A DNA stretch of 64,000 bases, taken from assembly GCA_023435745.1 (NCBI GenBank), contig JAEZMD010000026.1:1-64000 (forward strand). The letters run 5' to 3'. The position numbers were made by a program, and so were the translations under genes. Shown one piece after another: positions 26,583 through 35,521 of the stretch. This DNA comes from Bacillota bacterium (GTDB taxonomy: Bacteria > Bacillota > Clostridia > Acetivibrionales > DTU013). The stretch's first letter is position 1. The number at the start of each line of letters is the position of its first letter. The notes beneath the pieces were generated by a model. The model did no database searches. It worked only from the letters and a program-made list of their open reading frames with translations, and had not been told where the DNA came from.

Positions 26583-27227
26583 TCAGATCTTTCCTTCCTG
26601 CAAATACTTCTCCAGCTTGCGTTTCACACGCTGCAGCGCGTTGTCTATGGACTTGACATGCCTGTCAAGATCAACGGCGATCTCCTGATAGGAACGTCCC
26701 TGCAGATAGCTTGAAAGGACCTCCCATTCCAGAGAGCTGAGGATCTCTCCCATTTTCAGCTCAATCCCCGCAAATTCTTCACGGTTGATCATCATTTCCT
26801 CGGGGTCGCTGACGTTTTCCTCACTGATTACATCAAGAAGTGTACGATCCGATTCCTCGTCAAAAATGGGTTTGTTCAAAGACACATAGGAGTTGAGCGG
26901 AATGTGCTTTTGCCTGGTGGCTGTCTTGATAGCCGTTATAATCTGCCTGGTGATGCACAGCTCCGCGAAAGCCCTGAAGGATGACAGCTTGTCCCCTCTG
27001 AAGTCTCTGATAGCCTTGTACAAGCCGATCATACCTTCCTGGATGATGTCCTCCCTGTCTGCGCCAATAAGAAAATAGGTCCTTGCTTTTGCGCGGACAA
27101 AGCTTTTGTACTTGTTGATCAGGAATTCGAGGGCCTGGTCGTCACCGGCTTTAGCGTCTCTGATAATTTCCTCGTCAACTGCCGGATTATAACTTAGTTG
27201 CGCCTCCGCTTGAGCATTTGGCTTCAA
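26583..27227 (-). CDS. sigH: RNA polymerase sigma-H factor
   Basis: A 214-residue sigma factor of the SigH/Spo0H group. Region 2 has FLINKYKSFVRAKA and REDIIQEGMIGLYKAIRDF (about 36-80). Region 4 has LSSLEWEVLSSYLQGRSYQEIA and KSIDNALQRVKRKL near the end. It directs early sporulation and stationary-phase genes. The start is TTG 27227 behind GAGGGGG; the ATG upstream is out of frame. It follows rlmB at a distance of 344 bases that holds the repeat at 27333-27457, and its stop converges on the LevR-type gene. Confidence 0.93.
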   Translation of the reverse strand: MKPNAQAEAQLSYNPAVDEEIIRDAKAGDDQALEFLINKYKSFVRAKARTYFLIGADREDIIQEGMIGLYKAIRDFRGDKLSSFRAFAELCITRQIITAIKTATRQKHIPLNSYVSLNKPIFDEESDRTLLDVISEENVSDPEEMMINREEFAGIELKMGEILSSLEWEVLSSYLQGRSYQEIAVDLDRHVKSIDNALQRVKRKLEKYLQEGKI

Positions 27228-27332
27228 TAATATGCCCCCTCATATGTAATGTATCATTTGTTATGTTCAGGTAGGCTATATTGGAATTTCGCCTCACCTA
27301 ATTATATGTGACCCCAACTTTTATGTCAAGCC

Positions 27333-27457
27333 GGATGCATGGGCGAGCAGTTGACGAAGTCAACGACCAGCCCAGGATGCATGGGCGAGCAGATGACGTA
27401 GTCATCGACCAGCTAGTATGTTGAGTGCGCAGCACGAATTACCTTTACAACATACAA
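27333..27457 (-). repeat. palindromic dispersed repeat, copy B (two tandem hairpin units)
   Basis: Two tandem units of about 43 bases each carry GGATGCATGGGCGAGCAG, a hairpin, and CGACCAGC. The hairpins are TTGACgaaGTCAA at 27351-27363 and ATGACgtaGTCAT at 27392-27404: the stem base changes on both sides, so pairing is kept. Next come CTAGTATGT and CACGAATTACCTTTACAAC, which match copy A (17192-17273) in reverse orientation. The remaining bases of 27228-27571 show no gene. Confidence 0.8.
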
Positions 27458-27571
27458 CCCCGAACCATGATCCCCTTATCTTACAAGTATTTCCCCGCTT
27501 GTATACAAATTTCCCTATATAGTTATCGGCAGCTTCATTCTCTTCCGTAAATATAATTTTTTAGTATTCCA

Positions 27572-28705
27572 TCAGAGCTGCTTTTTGCTTCTTTGCCTCA
27601 GGATCTCATAGGCGACGACCGCTCCGGCCACTGCGGCATTCAGGGAGTTGATCTGCCCCATCATCGGGATGTTGACCACAAAGTCACAGCTTTCCCGCAC
27701 GAGCTTACCCATTCCTTCGCCCTCGCTGCCGATAACCAACGCTATTGCTCCGGTCAGATCACTGTCGAAGTAGGCCTTTTCTCCGGTGGAATCAGTCCCT
27801 GCAACCCATATGTTATGCTTCTTCAACGTCTCAATGGTTTGAACAATGTTGGTAACTCTCGCTACAGGCACATATTCGATCGCGCCTGCAGAGGCCTTTG
27901 AAACAGCTGCGGTCAGGCCGATCGCTCTCCGCTTCGGTATAATGATGCCATGGGCCCCTACGGCATTTGCAGTTCTCAATATGGAACCCAGATTGTGGGC
28001 GTCCGTAATTTCATCCAGTATGATAATGAAGGGCGGCCTGCCGCTGTCTGCAGCAGCCTTGAGTATATCGTCCACCTCAACATAATCCTTGGCGGCCGTA
28101 AGTGCGATAACGCCCTGATGCGCAAATGTCTGGGACATATCGTCAAGCTTTGCCCTATCGACCTCCTGAATGAGGATATGGTTTTGTCTTGCCAGTGCAA
28201 TGATTTGGTTGACGGAGCCCTCACGGTCACCCTTTGCGACAAAAATGCGGTTGATGCTTCTGCCGGATTTCAGCGCTTCAAGCACGGAGTTTCTGCCCTC
28301 CAGCTTCTCCAGATCATCCATCATGCCTTGCTGTATGTCATCCGTTGGCCTTCTTTCTGTTGTTGCCCTGTTGACTGTTGAACTTCTATGCACTTTTGAT
28401 CTGCTATCGTCCATTGGCCTTCCGGCCACTGTTGATCTGCTGTCTTCCGCCGGTCTGCTTTTCCTCGTGGGCTTGCTGTTCCGGTTCCACGCATTTTTAT
28501 TGGCCCAATCATCTCTACCCCGGGATTCTTTACCCCACTCATCTCTACCCCGGGTTTCCTTGCTCCAGTCTTCTCTGCCCCGGTTATCCTTCTCCCGGTT
28601 ATCCCTGCCCTGGCTATCCCTTGCCTGGCTGCCCTTTACACGCTTGTCCTTCCCTCGATTGTCCCTGCCTCGGTTGTCCCTGTCGAATTGTCTTTTTTCT
28701 TCCAT
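27572..28705 (-). CDS. rlmB: 23S rRNA (guanosine-2'-O-)-methyltransferase RlmB with long basic N-terminal extension
   Basis: A 377-residue protein. Residues 135-377 are a normal SpoU/RlmB enzyme: the substrate domain starts with LEGRNSVLEALKSG, and the knotted SAM domain carries DEITDAHNLGSILRTANAVGAHG, VIGSEGEGMGKLVRESCD and MGQINSLNAAVAGAV motifs (shorter parts cited). It methylates G2251 of 23S rRNA. Residues 1-125 are a repetitive extension rich in Arg, Asp, Gly and Lys with many RGRD-like units, probably disordered and RNA-binding. ATG 28705 has AAGGAGCG 8 bases upstream; GTG 28729 does not. It lies 36 bases after mrnC. Confidence 0.93.
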   Translation of the reverse strand: MEEKRQFDRDNRGRDNRGKDKRVKGSQARDSQGRDNREKDNRGREDWSKETRGRDEWGKESRGRDDWANKNAWNRNSKPTRKSRPAEDSRSTVAGRPMDDSRSKVHRSSTVNRATTERRPTDDIQQGMMDDLEKLEGRNSVLEALKSGRSINRIFVAKGDREGSVNQIIALARQNHILIQEVDRAKLDDMSQTFAHQGVIALTAAKDYVEVDDILKAAADSGRPPFIIILDEITDAHNLGSILRTANAVGAHGIIIPKRRAIGLTAAVSKASAGAIEYVPVARVTNIVQTIETLKKHNIWVAGTDSTGEKAYFDSDLTGAIALVIGSEGEGMGKLVRESCDFVVNIPMMGQINSLNAAVAGAVVAYEILRQRSKKQL

Positions 28706-28741
28706 AGCTATGCGCTCCTTCCGCGTCACCCCTGCGACCTG

Positions 28742-29167
28742 CTACCGGTTCTGCTCCACAGAGGCCTTCAACAGTTCGAGCAGGCGCGTATTGTCTTCCT
28801 TTAAATAAAGATAGCCCAGCAGCGTCTCAAAACCTGTTGCATATTTATATTCCGTTACATCGGCATTTTTTGGAATGGTTCCGGATTTGGCGTTCCTTCC
28901 TCTTCTGACAATGTCCTGCTCCTCTGCCGTCAGGCTCTCCAGCAGCTTGTGAATCGTGTCGGACTGGGATTTCGCCTTTACAAAAGAGATCGACTGCTGG
29001 TGGAGCTTGTGCACCGGCGCATTGCCCTTGCTGACCAGCAGCGTCCGGACATAGAGCTCGAAAACCGCATCGCCGACATAAGCCAGCACCAGCGGAGAAT
29101 AATTATTCAAATCTCCATGCCGGATCGGAAGCTCTTTCCCTATTATCTCAAATAATTCATCATTCAT
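28742..29167 (-). CDS. mrnC: Mini-ribonuclease III
   Basis: A 141-residue RNase III-like domain without a dsRNA-binding domain. The family block LVLAYVGDAVFELYVRTLLV near residues 27-46 contains the catalytic acidic region, and RGRNAKSGTIPKNADVTEYKYATGFETLLGYLYL follows (in parts). It matures the ends of 23S rRNA. It normally lies between cysS and rlmB; here cysS is 12 kb upstream. The ribosome site before ATG 29167 is weak (GGATGG). Confidence 0.93.
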   Translation of the reverse strand: MNDELFEIIGKELPIRHGDLNNYSPLVLAYVGDAVFELYVRTLLVSKGNAPVHKLHQQSISFVKAKSQSDTIHKLLESLTAEEQDIVRRGRNAKSGTIPKNADVTEYKYATGFETLLGYLYLKEDNTRLLELLKASVEQNR

Positions 29168-29276
29168 CCATTAACCATCCATTTCAGCATTCCATTTATT
29201 CATTCCATATCGCAGCTAAGCTGCAAGCCTCCGAAGTGTGAAAATCGCTGCGATAGGCTTCAAATGTCAATTATAC

Positions 29277-29309
29277 CTGCAAAAGTTTGTTTTTAGATAA
29301 CTTTTGCAG
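29277..29309 (-). terminator. hairpin spanning the gcvPB stop codon
   Basis: CCTGCAAAAGTT and AACTTTTGCAGG form a 12-bp perfect inverted repeat around a loop that holds the gcvPB stop codon. No long U tract follows, so it may be a weak terminator or an mRNA-end stabiliser for the glycine cleavage operon. The rest of 29168-29292 shows no gene. Confidence 0.5.
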
Positions 29310-30858
29310 GATAATTATATATCAGCACGGGATTTCTGGCCGCTTTTACCTCGTCCAGCCTGGAGATGACTGTGGTGTAGGGCGCATTGCGAACCTTCTC
29401 CGGCTCATTCGCAGCCTCTTGCGCAATAGTGAGCAGCGCACCGGCAAACGCATCCAGCGTTTCCATGCTCTCTGTTTCCGTGGGCTCGATCATCATTGCC
29501 TCATGCACGATCAGCGGGAAATAGACCGTTGGCGGATGATACCCGAAGTCCAGCAGTCTCTTTGCAATGTCCAGCGTACGGACTCCATTTTTCTCCTGTT
29601 TCTCGTTCGAAAGCACAAATTCATGCATGCAGGTGCGATCATAAGGGAGAGCGAAGGCATCCTTCAGCCGGTGCATGAGATAATTGGCATTGAGCACGGC
29701 TGTCTCCGAAGCCCTTTTGAGCCCGTCGGGTCCCATAGTCCTTATATATGCGTAGGCCCTGAGGATGACGCCGAAGTTGCCATAAAAGGCTTTCACTCTG
29801 CCAATGGATTTAGGCCGGTCCTCATTGAGCCTATAGCGGTTGTTTTCAAATTCCACCACCGGCACAGGTAAAAACGGAACCAGCGCCTTTTTCACTCCCA
29901 CAGGGCCGGAACCGGGTCCGCCGCCGCCATGCGGAGTGCTGAAGGTCTTGTGAAGATTCAGATGTACCACGTCAAAGCCCATGTCGCCGGGCCTGCAAAT
30001 GCCCATGATTGCGTTGGCATTGGCGCCGTCATAATAAAGCAGACCGCCTGCGTTATGAATGATCTGAGCAACCTCTTTTATGTTTTCATCAAATAATCCC
30101 AGTGTATTAGGGTTTGTGAGCATCAAGCCCGCCGTATTGCTGTCGGCGGCCTGTCTCAGCGCTTCCAGATCCACTCCGCCTCTGGCATCCGATTTAACCA
30201 CGACTACGTCAAAGCCTGCGGCAGCAGCTGAAGCGGGGTTGGTTCCGTGCGCCGAATCCGGCACAATAATTTTTGTGCGGGCGGTATCTTCGCGGCTTTG
30301 ATGGTAAGCGCGGATTATCATCAACCCGGCCAGCTCCCCATGCGCACCTGCGGCAGGCTGCAGGGATACCCGATCCATACCGGTGATTTCGGAGAGCATT
30401 CTGTCCATTTCATATAAGACCTGCAGGCAGCCCTGCGCCGATTCCTCGGGCTGGTATGGATGAACGCCCGTAAAGCCTTCAATACTTGCTATCTCTTCAT
30501 TTATTTTGGGGTTATATTTCATCGTGCAGGAGCCAAGCGGGTAAAAGCTCGTATCCACGCCATGATTGCGACCGGCAAGCTCGGTAAAATGCCGCACGAC
30601 ATCCACCTCGCTGACCTCCGGCAGCTCCGCGTCCGTCTTTCTCAGATACTCTTCGCCTATCAGCTCGGCCGCCGGTCTTTCCGGCACATCACAGATAGGT
30701 AGGCTGTAAGCAATTCTCCCTGCTCTACTCCTCTCAAAAATCATCTGTACCCCGTGCTGTTCGCAGCATGCTGTCTCACAGCACCGCACACCGCTTTCTG
30801 TATCATGCTGCGTGCAGCATGTCGCACCGCACTGTTCTCCATTCAGTTTCTCTGACAT
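29293..30858 (-). CDS. gcvPB: glycine dehydrogenase (decarboxylating) subunit 2, with Cys-rich N-terminal extension
   Basis: A 521-residue P-protein beta subunit. The PLP lysine lies in LNLHKTFSTPHGGGGPG near 280, with HGVDTSFYPLGSCTMKYNPK near 90. Together with GcvPA it decarboxylates glycine and passes the aminomethyl group to GcvH. Start ATG 30858 is one base after the gcvPA stop and has GGGAGGTG upstream. Unusually, residues 10-35 contain seven cysteines in a duplicated motif CxxxCCxQH (C10-H18 and C27-H35), absent from ordinary GcvPB. This could bind a metal or be a regulatory redox tail. Confidence 0.95.
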   Translation of the reverse strand: MSEKLNGEQCGATCCTQHDTESGVRCCETACCEQHGVQMIFERSRAGRIAYSLPICDVPERPAAELIGEEYLRKTDAELPEVSEVDVVRHFTELAGRNHGVDTSFYPLGSCTMKYNPKINEEIASIEGFTGVHPYQPEESAQGCLQVLYEMDRMLSEITGMDRVSLQPAAGAHGELAGLMIIRAYHQSREDTARTKIIVPDSAHGTNPASAAAAGFDVVVVKSDARGGVDLEALRQAADSNTAGLMLTNPNTLGLFDENIKEVAQIIHNAGGLLYYDGANANAIMGICRPGDMGFDVVHLNLHKTFSTPHGGGGPGSGPVGVKKALVPFLPVPVVEFENNRYRLNEDRPKSIGRVKAFYGNFGVILRAYAYIRTMGPDGLKRASETAVLNANYLMHRLKDAFALPYDRTCMHEFVLSNEKQEKNGVRTLDIAKRLLDFGYHPPTVYFPLIVHEAMMIEPTETESMETLDAFAGALLTIAQEAANEPEKVRNAPYTTVISRLDEVKAARNPVLIYNYPAKVI

Positions 30859-30859
30859 C

Positions 30860-32212
30860 TCAACGGTCACCTCCCGCTGCAATTTTCACCAGTTTGTCAA
30901 TTTCCTGCTTCGTTCGCTTTTCTGTCACTGCTATGAGCCAGTGTCCCTTTAACTCGGGATATGCCCCTTCCAGCTCCAGCCCGCCTATGATGCCATGCTC
31001 CAGAAGCCTCTTATTTATATGTGCAACGGGCTCGTCCAGCGCCTTCACTGTAAATTCCTTTATAAATGGAGCATCTGTCGCCCTTTCAAATTTACCTGTG
31101 GCCAGCAACTGATCCATTGTATAGTGCGCTTTCTGCAGGCAAAGCTTCGCCGCTTCCTTCAGACCCTCCTTGCCCATAACGGACAGGTATGCCGTCGCAG
31201 CCAGCGCATTGAGCGCCTGGTTGGAGCAAATATTGGAAACAGCTTTTTCTCTTCGGATGTGCTGTTCTCTCGCCTGAAGGGTAAGGACAAAGCCTCTTCT
31301 TTCTTCATGGTCCGTCGTCTGGCCTACGATCCTGCCGGGCATTTTTCGAAGGAATTCTTTTTTTGCTGCGAGAAAACCAAGCGTCGGACCGCCATAATTT
31401 ATAGGGTTTCCAAGCGGCTGCCCGTCGCCCACCGCAATGTCTGCGCCGCATTCACCGGGAGACTGAAGCAGACCCAACGATATGGGGTCGGCACAGGCGA
31501 TGGAGAGGGTTCCTTTGCTGGCAGCAAACTCCGAAATTGCCTTTAAATCTTCAATACTGCCGAAGAAATTTGGATTCTGTATGATGACCGCGGCTATACC
31601 GCCATCCTCAATGAGGGCTGTAAAGGCAGCCATATCGGTCTTCAGCCGGGACAGAGCAATCTCCTTTACCTCGATCTCATTGAATTTAGCATATGTTCCC
31701 AATACCTCACGGTATTCCGGATGCACTCCCCGGCTGACCAGCACCTTTTTCCCGCCCGTGGAACGGACGGCTATCAGTGCGGCCTCGGCCAGCGCAGTCG
31801 CTCCGTCATACATGGATGCATTGGACACATCCATACCCGTCAAACGGCAGATCATGGTCTGGTATTCAAAAATGGCCTGAAGCATACCCTGACTGATTTC
31901 AGGCTGATAAGGCGTATAAGAGGTGTAAAACTCCGGCTTTGAAATCACATACCTGACGATAGCGGGAATAAAATGGTCATACGCTCCCGCACCAAGAAAA
32001 CAGGCTGCTTGTGAGCAATCGACATTTTTGTCGGCAAGACTTCTCATGAAAGCAGTCAGCTCCGGTTCGGAAAGGCTCTCCGGCAGGTTCAGCGCCCTGC
32101 AAAGCCTCATCCCCTCCGGGATGTCCGCAAACAGTTCGCTGATGTCCGACAAGCCAAGCTCCGAAAGCATTTGCGCCCTGTCTTCCTCAGTGTTGGGAAT
32201 ATATCGGGACAT
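30860..32212 (-). CDS. gcvPA: glycine dehydrogenase (decarboxylating) subunit 1
   Basis: A 450-residue P-protein alpha subunit with the typical start SRYIPNTEEDRAQML, FLGAGAYDHFIPAIV near 80, and YQPEISQGMLQAIFEYQTMI near 115 (part). It forms the glycine decarboxylase with GcvPB. ATG 32212 has AAGGAGG at 7 bases; in-frame ATG 32218 is too close to it. It begins just past the gcvH stop. Confidence 0.95.
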   Translation of the reverse strand: MSRYIPNTEEDRAQMLSELGLSDISELFADIPEGMRLCRALNLPESLSEPELTAFMRSLADKNVDCSQAACFLGAGAYDHFIPAIVRYVISKPEFYTSYTPYQPEISQGMLQAIFEYQTMICRLTGMDVSNASMYDGATALAEAALIAVRSTGGKKVLVSRGVHPEYREVLGTYAKFNEIEVKEIALSRLKTDMAAFTALIEDGGIAAVIIQNPNFFGSIEDLKAISEFAASKGTLSIACADPISLGLLQSPGECGADIAVGDGQPLGNPINYGGPTLGFLAAKKEFLRKMPGRIVGQTTDHEERRGFVLTLQAREQHIRREKAVSNICSNQALNALAATAYLSVMGKEGLKEAAKLCLQKAHYTMDQLLATGKFERATDAPFIKEFTVKALDEPVAHINKRLLEHGIIGGLELEGAYPELKGHWLIAVTEKRTKQEIDKLVKIAAGGDR

Positions 32213-32214
32213 CC

Positions 32215-32598
32215 TCATTCCTCCTTCGCACAAAACTCACTATACTGCTGCTCGTCCATCAGTGAGTCCAATTCGGACAGGTTCTCCGGATCAAGCGCGG
32301 CGATCCAGTTTTCATAGGGCTCCTGATTTAGGAGCTCCGGAGCATTGACCAGCTCTTCGTTAATTTTTTTCACAGTGCCGGATACAGGCGTATAAACATC
32401 GGATGCCGTTTTCACAGACTCAACAACGCTGGCCTGTTCTCCGGCCTTCAACTGTTTACCCTCTTTAGGCAGTTCGACAAATACGATGTCGCCCAGCGCA
32501 TTTTGCGCATAATCCGAGATGCCTATGTATACAAGTCCGTCCTCGGCTCTTGCCCATTCATGTTCCTTCGTATACTTCGTTCCCTGAAAAGTTTTCAT
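32215..32598 (-). CDS. gcvH: glycine cleavage system H protein
   Basis: A 127-residue lipoyl carrier. The lipoylated lysine is in VVESVKTASDVYTPVSG near residue 63; the start KYTKEHEWA and the C-terminal LMDEQQYSEFC fit the family. It shuttles the aminomethyl group between P, T and L proteins. ATG 32598 follows GGAGGG. A 158-base gap without a visible feature separates it from gcvT. The lipoate is probably attached by the ligase encoded at 33961. Confidence 0.96.
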   Translation of the reverse strand: MKTFQGTKYTKEHEWARAEDGLVYIGISDYAQNALGDIVFVELPKEGKQLKAGEQASVVESVKTASDVYTPVSGTVKKINEELVNAPELLNQEPYENWIAALDPENLSELDSLMDEQQYSEFCAKEE

Positions 32599-32756
32599 GA
32601 TAACCCTCCGTCTTTTTTATATTTCATTATTCCACAGTTTCCACTAAGGTTCCTCTTAGATCCCATAGATTCCACTTCTGTTCCGCTTTAACCCGTTGAA
32701 GCTCCATTGGAAGTTCCCTTTCCCATTAAAGCTTCATTTATTGACACCCTTTTATT

Positions 32757-33854
32757 CTATCTGCGTCTGCTGTAAAACGGAAGCTTCACTATTTTTGCAC
32801 AATAGAGCCCGCCCCGTACCTGTACCTGAATTTCACTGCCCTCAGCCGTACAGCAGTTTTCCGCCAGAGCCAGCCCCATATTTTTCTTTAAGGTGGGAAA
32901 ATATCCGCCGCTGGTCACATGGCCGATCTTCCTGCCGCAGCAGTATATCTCATAGCCGGTTCTGGGAACCGCACGATCCATCATTTCAAACCCGACGATC
33001 ATGGAATTCATCTCTCCATTAAGCTGTGCCGCAAGGGGCTCTCTTCCTATAAATTCACCTTTATCCGGCTTTATAAACCGCCGGAGCCCCGCCATCACCG
33101 GTGAAATATTTTCTGAAAGCTCCTGTCCGTATAAAGGCAGCGCCGCCTCCAGCCGCAATGTATCCCTGGCGCCCAAACCCACCGGTACCAGCCCGCCCGG
33201 ACTTCCCTTTTCCAACAGCAAACTCCACAGTCTGCCGGCGTCCTCAGGGCGGCAGTATAGCTCGAATCCATCCTCTCCTGTATATCCAGTGCGCGAAAGC
33301 ATGACCTTTACATCTCCAACCACGGCTTCATTCACATAACGAAATGTCCCCAACCTGCCGGGATCGTCCGTCATCAAATGCTGCAGGATTTCCGCTGCTT
33401 TTGGGCCCTGAAGCGCAAGCTGGGCAAATTCTGCCGATCGGTTTACAACGTTTACACGGCCTGCCTTGTTCTGCTTAAGCCATTGAAAATCCTTGTCCGT
33501 ATTCGCCGCATTTACCACCAGCAAATACTTTGTATCGGTTTGCTTGTAGACAATTAAATCATCCACCGTTCCTCCGTCCGGATAGCACATTGGGGAATAC
33601 ACAGCCTTTTCGGGCGCCGCAGCAATGTCATTTACCAACATCCGCTGAAGAAACTCCAGAGCATCCTCGCCGCTGATCTCCAACTCTCCCATATGGGATA
33701 CATCAAAGAGCCCCGCGCAGGTGCGCACTGCTTCATGCTCCTGTAAAATGCCGCTATACTGTATGGGCAGAAGCCATCCGTGAAAATCAACTATTTTACC
33801 GTGCGCCGTCGCATGCTCCTCATAAAGCGGCGTCTTTTGAAGTTCGTGTTCCAT
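32757..33854 (-). CDS. gcvT: aminomethyltransferase (glycine cleavage T protein)
   Basis: A 365-residue folate-dependent T protein. FHGWLLPIQYSG near residue 24, FDVSHMGELEISG near 50 and GYTGEDGFELYC near 190 are family blocks. It releases ammonia and makes methylene-tetrahydrofolate from the aminomethyl-lipoyl H protein. ATG 33854 has AGGAGGG about 12 bases upstream. It is preceded by lplA with a 106-base gap; I see no glycine riboswitch in that gap or upstream of lplA. Confidence 0.96.
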   Translation of the reverse strand: MEHELQKTPLYEEHATAHGKIVDFHGWLLPIQYSGILQEHEAVRTCAGLFDVSHMGELEISGEDALEFLQRMLVNDIAAAPEKAVYSPMCYPDGGTVDDLIVYKQTDTKYLLVVNAANTDKDFQWLKQNKAGRVNVVNRSAEFAQLALQGPKAAEILQHLMTDDPGRLGTFRYVNEAVVGDVKVMLSRTGYTGEDGFELYCRPEDAGRLWSLLLEKGSPGGLVPVGLGARDTLRLEAALPLYGQELSENISPVMAGLRRFIKPDKGEFIGREPLAAQLNGEMNSMIVGFEMMDRAVPRTGYEIYCCGRKIGHVTSGGYFPTLKKNMGLALAENCCTAEGSEIQVQVRGGLYCAKIVKLPFYSRRR

Positions 33855-33960
33855 TATTTCGTTTTCCCTCCTATCATTAATATACGCAAAACTGATAAAT
33901 AAAAAGAGAAAAACAACAAATGAACTTTGTCACTTTTCTCTGTTTATTAACCTGTGAGCT

Positions 33961-35034
33961 TCAAAACTGCTTCTCCTCCAACCATCGCGCCAGATCCTCC
34001 GTCATGGTGTGCTGCGCATCCTGGCCGAAAGGTCCCGCATCCATCCCTCCCGCAATAATGCTCCAGTCGGCAGTCCTACGTCCGTCCTCTCTCCCGTCCT
34101 GTTCACGCAGTCTCTGTGCCAGCAGCCTGGAATTGAACGGACAGCTGTCAAAGATTCCGGAAAGTCCGGCGATATATGCTTCATCCAGCGCATCCGAGTA
34201 AATCCCGGCTTTGCTGACAATGCCCTTCTCCAGTGTAAACCCGATCTGAACCTCACCCCAGGGGAATTTTCTGCTGATCTCCGTATCAAACGACGGAGCC
34301 TCTCCATATCGCCATTTCCATGATGAATACTTGCTATAAAGCTCCTCAAGCGCTTTCTGCGACTCGCTGCCATCCTTGATACAGTATTCCACCTGTGCCG
34401 TACTCTCATAAGCAGCTCTGAAGGCAGTGATCAGCGCATCGGACACATCGGACACAGTAAGCTCCTGTCGCAGCTCCGAAAGGTTGACAACTCTGGATTG
34501 TACTGATTGGACGCCTTTCGAATTCATTTTCTCAGCAGAGACCTGTAAATATTTTGAGAGCTTGTCAAAATCAGCAGAAACGAGAACCGTTCCATGATGA
34601 TAGAAACTGTCTTTTCTAAAGCAGAAGGCGTTCCCGGAAAACTTTCGCCCGTCTGCCGTCAGATCATTCCTTCCGCTTTTCTCCGCCGGGATACCAAGTG
34701 CTCTTACAGCATCAAGAATGACCCCAAGCTGCTTGTCCAGATCGTACATCTCTTTGCTCGCAATAAATGTAAAATTGATATTGCCGATATCATGAAACAC
34801 CGCGCCGCCCCCTGAAAGCCTTCTGGCCAGTTTCCCGCCCTCGCTCTCCAGCAGCTGAGCCCTGCACTCCCGCCAAGGGTTCTGATTTTTTCCTATGACA
34901 ACTGTATTTTCATTCTGCCATAAATATAGTATGCATTGACCCGGTTCCACCCTCTCGAGCAGGTATTCCTCTACTGCAAGGTTCCACCATGGATCCGATG
35001 AGCTGGTATGAATAATACGCGTATTATTTGACAT
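33961..35034 (-). CDS. lplA: lipoate-protein ligase A
   Basis: A 357-residue lipoate ligase: WNLAVEEYLLE near residue 17, RLSGGGAVFHDIGNINFTF near 73-91 and the substrate lysine region RNDLTADGRKFSGNAF near 125, then the C-terminal accessory domain. It attaches lipoate to GcvH and possibly to other E2 proteins. ATG 35034 has GGAGGTTTTC; the longer frame at 35085 would extend into the promoter. First gene of the glycine cleavage cluster. Confidence 0.93.
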   Translation of the reverse strand: MSNNTRIIHTSSSDPWWNLAVEEYLLERVEPGQCILYLWQNENTVVIGKNQNPWRECRAQLLESEGGKLARRLSGGGAVFHDIGNINFTFIASKEMYDLDKQLGVILDAVRALGIPAEKSGRNDLTADGRKFSGNAFCFRKDSFYHHGTVLVSADFDKLSKYLQVSAEKMNSKGVQSVQSRVVNLSELRQELTVSDVSDALITAFRAAYESTAQVEYCIKDGSESQKALEELYSKYSSWKWRYGEAPSFDTEISRKFPWGEVQIGFTLEKGIVSKAGIYSDALDEAYIAGLSGIFDSCPFNSRLLAQRLREQDGREDGRRTADWSIIAGGMDAGPFGQDAQHTMTEDLARWLEEKQF

Positions 35035-35093
35035 TTGAAAACCTCCAGAGTCATGACCTGCCAATCTTAGTACAAATATAACCAATCCTACAT

Positions 35094-35122
35094 ATTATAC
35101 TTAACTCATTCCATTATTTCAA
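35094..35122 (-). promoter_or_regulatory. sigma-A-type promoter of the lplA-gcv operon
   Basis: On the minus strand TTGAAA (35122-35117), a 17-base spacer and a perfect TATAAT (35099-35094) form a strong housekeeping promoter. Transcription would start near 35087, about 50 bases before the lplA ATG. Confidence 0.8.
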
Positions 35123-35215
35123 TCCATGCATGGTACTTTTTATCCGGGAGTTGGAACATAACGCTCTCATAGTAAATATTATGTAAAAGAATCTATAATT
35201 TAAGGAGTGTGTCTT

Positions 35216-35449
35216 ATGAAATATCAGGAATCCTACACCGGTTCAAAAGCAGAATTTGGCGACTTCATAAAAAAGGCCGTTCCGGATCTGTTTTCCGGCA
35301 AGCTTACAGTTGAAGGAAAAACAGCCAGCATACCTGGAGATACTGAACTTGAATACAAAGTTAAGTACGATGACGCCGAAGACGGCGGCTCAGTCTCGAT
35401 CAAGGTAACCTGGGAAAACCCCAACATAGAGTTGGATCTTGAGGAGTAA
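35216..35449 (+). CDS. amphi-Trp domain-containing small protein
   Basis: A 77-residue protein. The layout KYQESYTGSKAEFGDF, a central SGKLTVEGKTASIPGD strand pair and the C-terminal SIKVTWEN with the conserved Trp match the amphi-Trp domain family of small proteins of unknown function. ATG 35216 has AAGGAG 9 bases upstream; the GTG at 35207 overlaps that site. It begins a plus-strand block of spore-surface genes, and a hairpin follows it. Confidence 0.75.
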   Translation: MKYQESYTGSKAEFGDFIKKAVPDLFSGKLTVEGKTASIPGDTELEYKVKYDDAEDGGSVSIKVTWENPNIELDLEE

Positions 35450-35463
35450 AGGCTGGTACATCA

Positions 35464-35488
35464 ATCAGGGGGATGACTTCCCCCTGAT
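35464..35488 (+). terminator. hairpin after the amphi-Trp gene
   Basis: ATCAGGGGGA and TTCCCCCTGAT form a strong stem with a 4-base loop. There is no T run, so it may attenuate rather than stop transcription into the CotS genes, or stabilise the small upstream mRNA. Confidence 0.5.
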
Positions 35489-35521
35489 ACAGTATTAACG
35501 AACTATGTAGGAGGTACAAAC

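Noticed and set aside
28170..28808. Plus-strand open frame of 212 codons opposite rlmB
   Set aside because: It mirrors the repetitive RGRD-coding tail of rlmB, which has few stop codons on either strand; there is no ribosome site and no family match.
32599..35207. Glycine riboswitch for the gcv genes
   Set aside because: The gaps before gcvH, gcvT and lplA do not show the conserved glycine-aptamer pattern; an ordinary sigma-A promoter precedes lplA.
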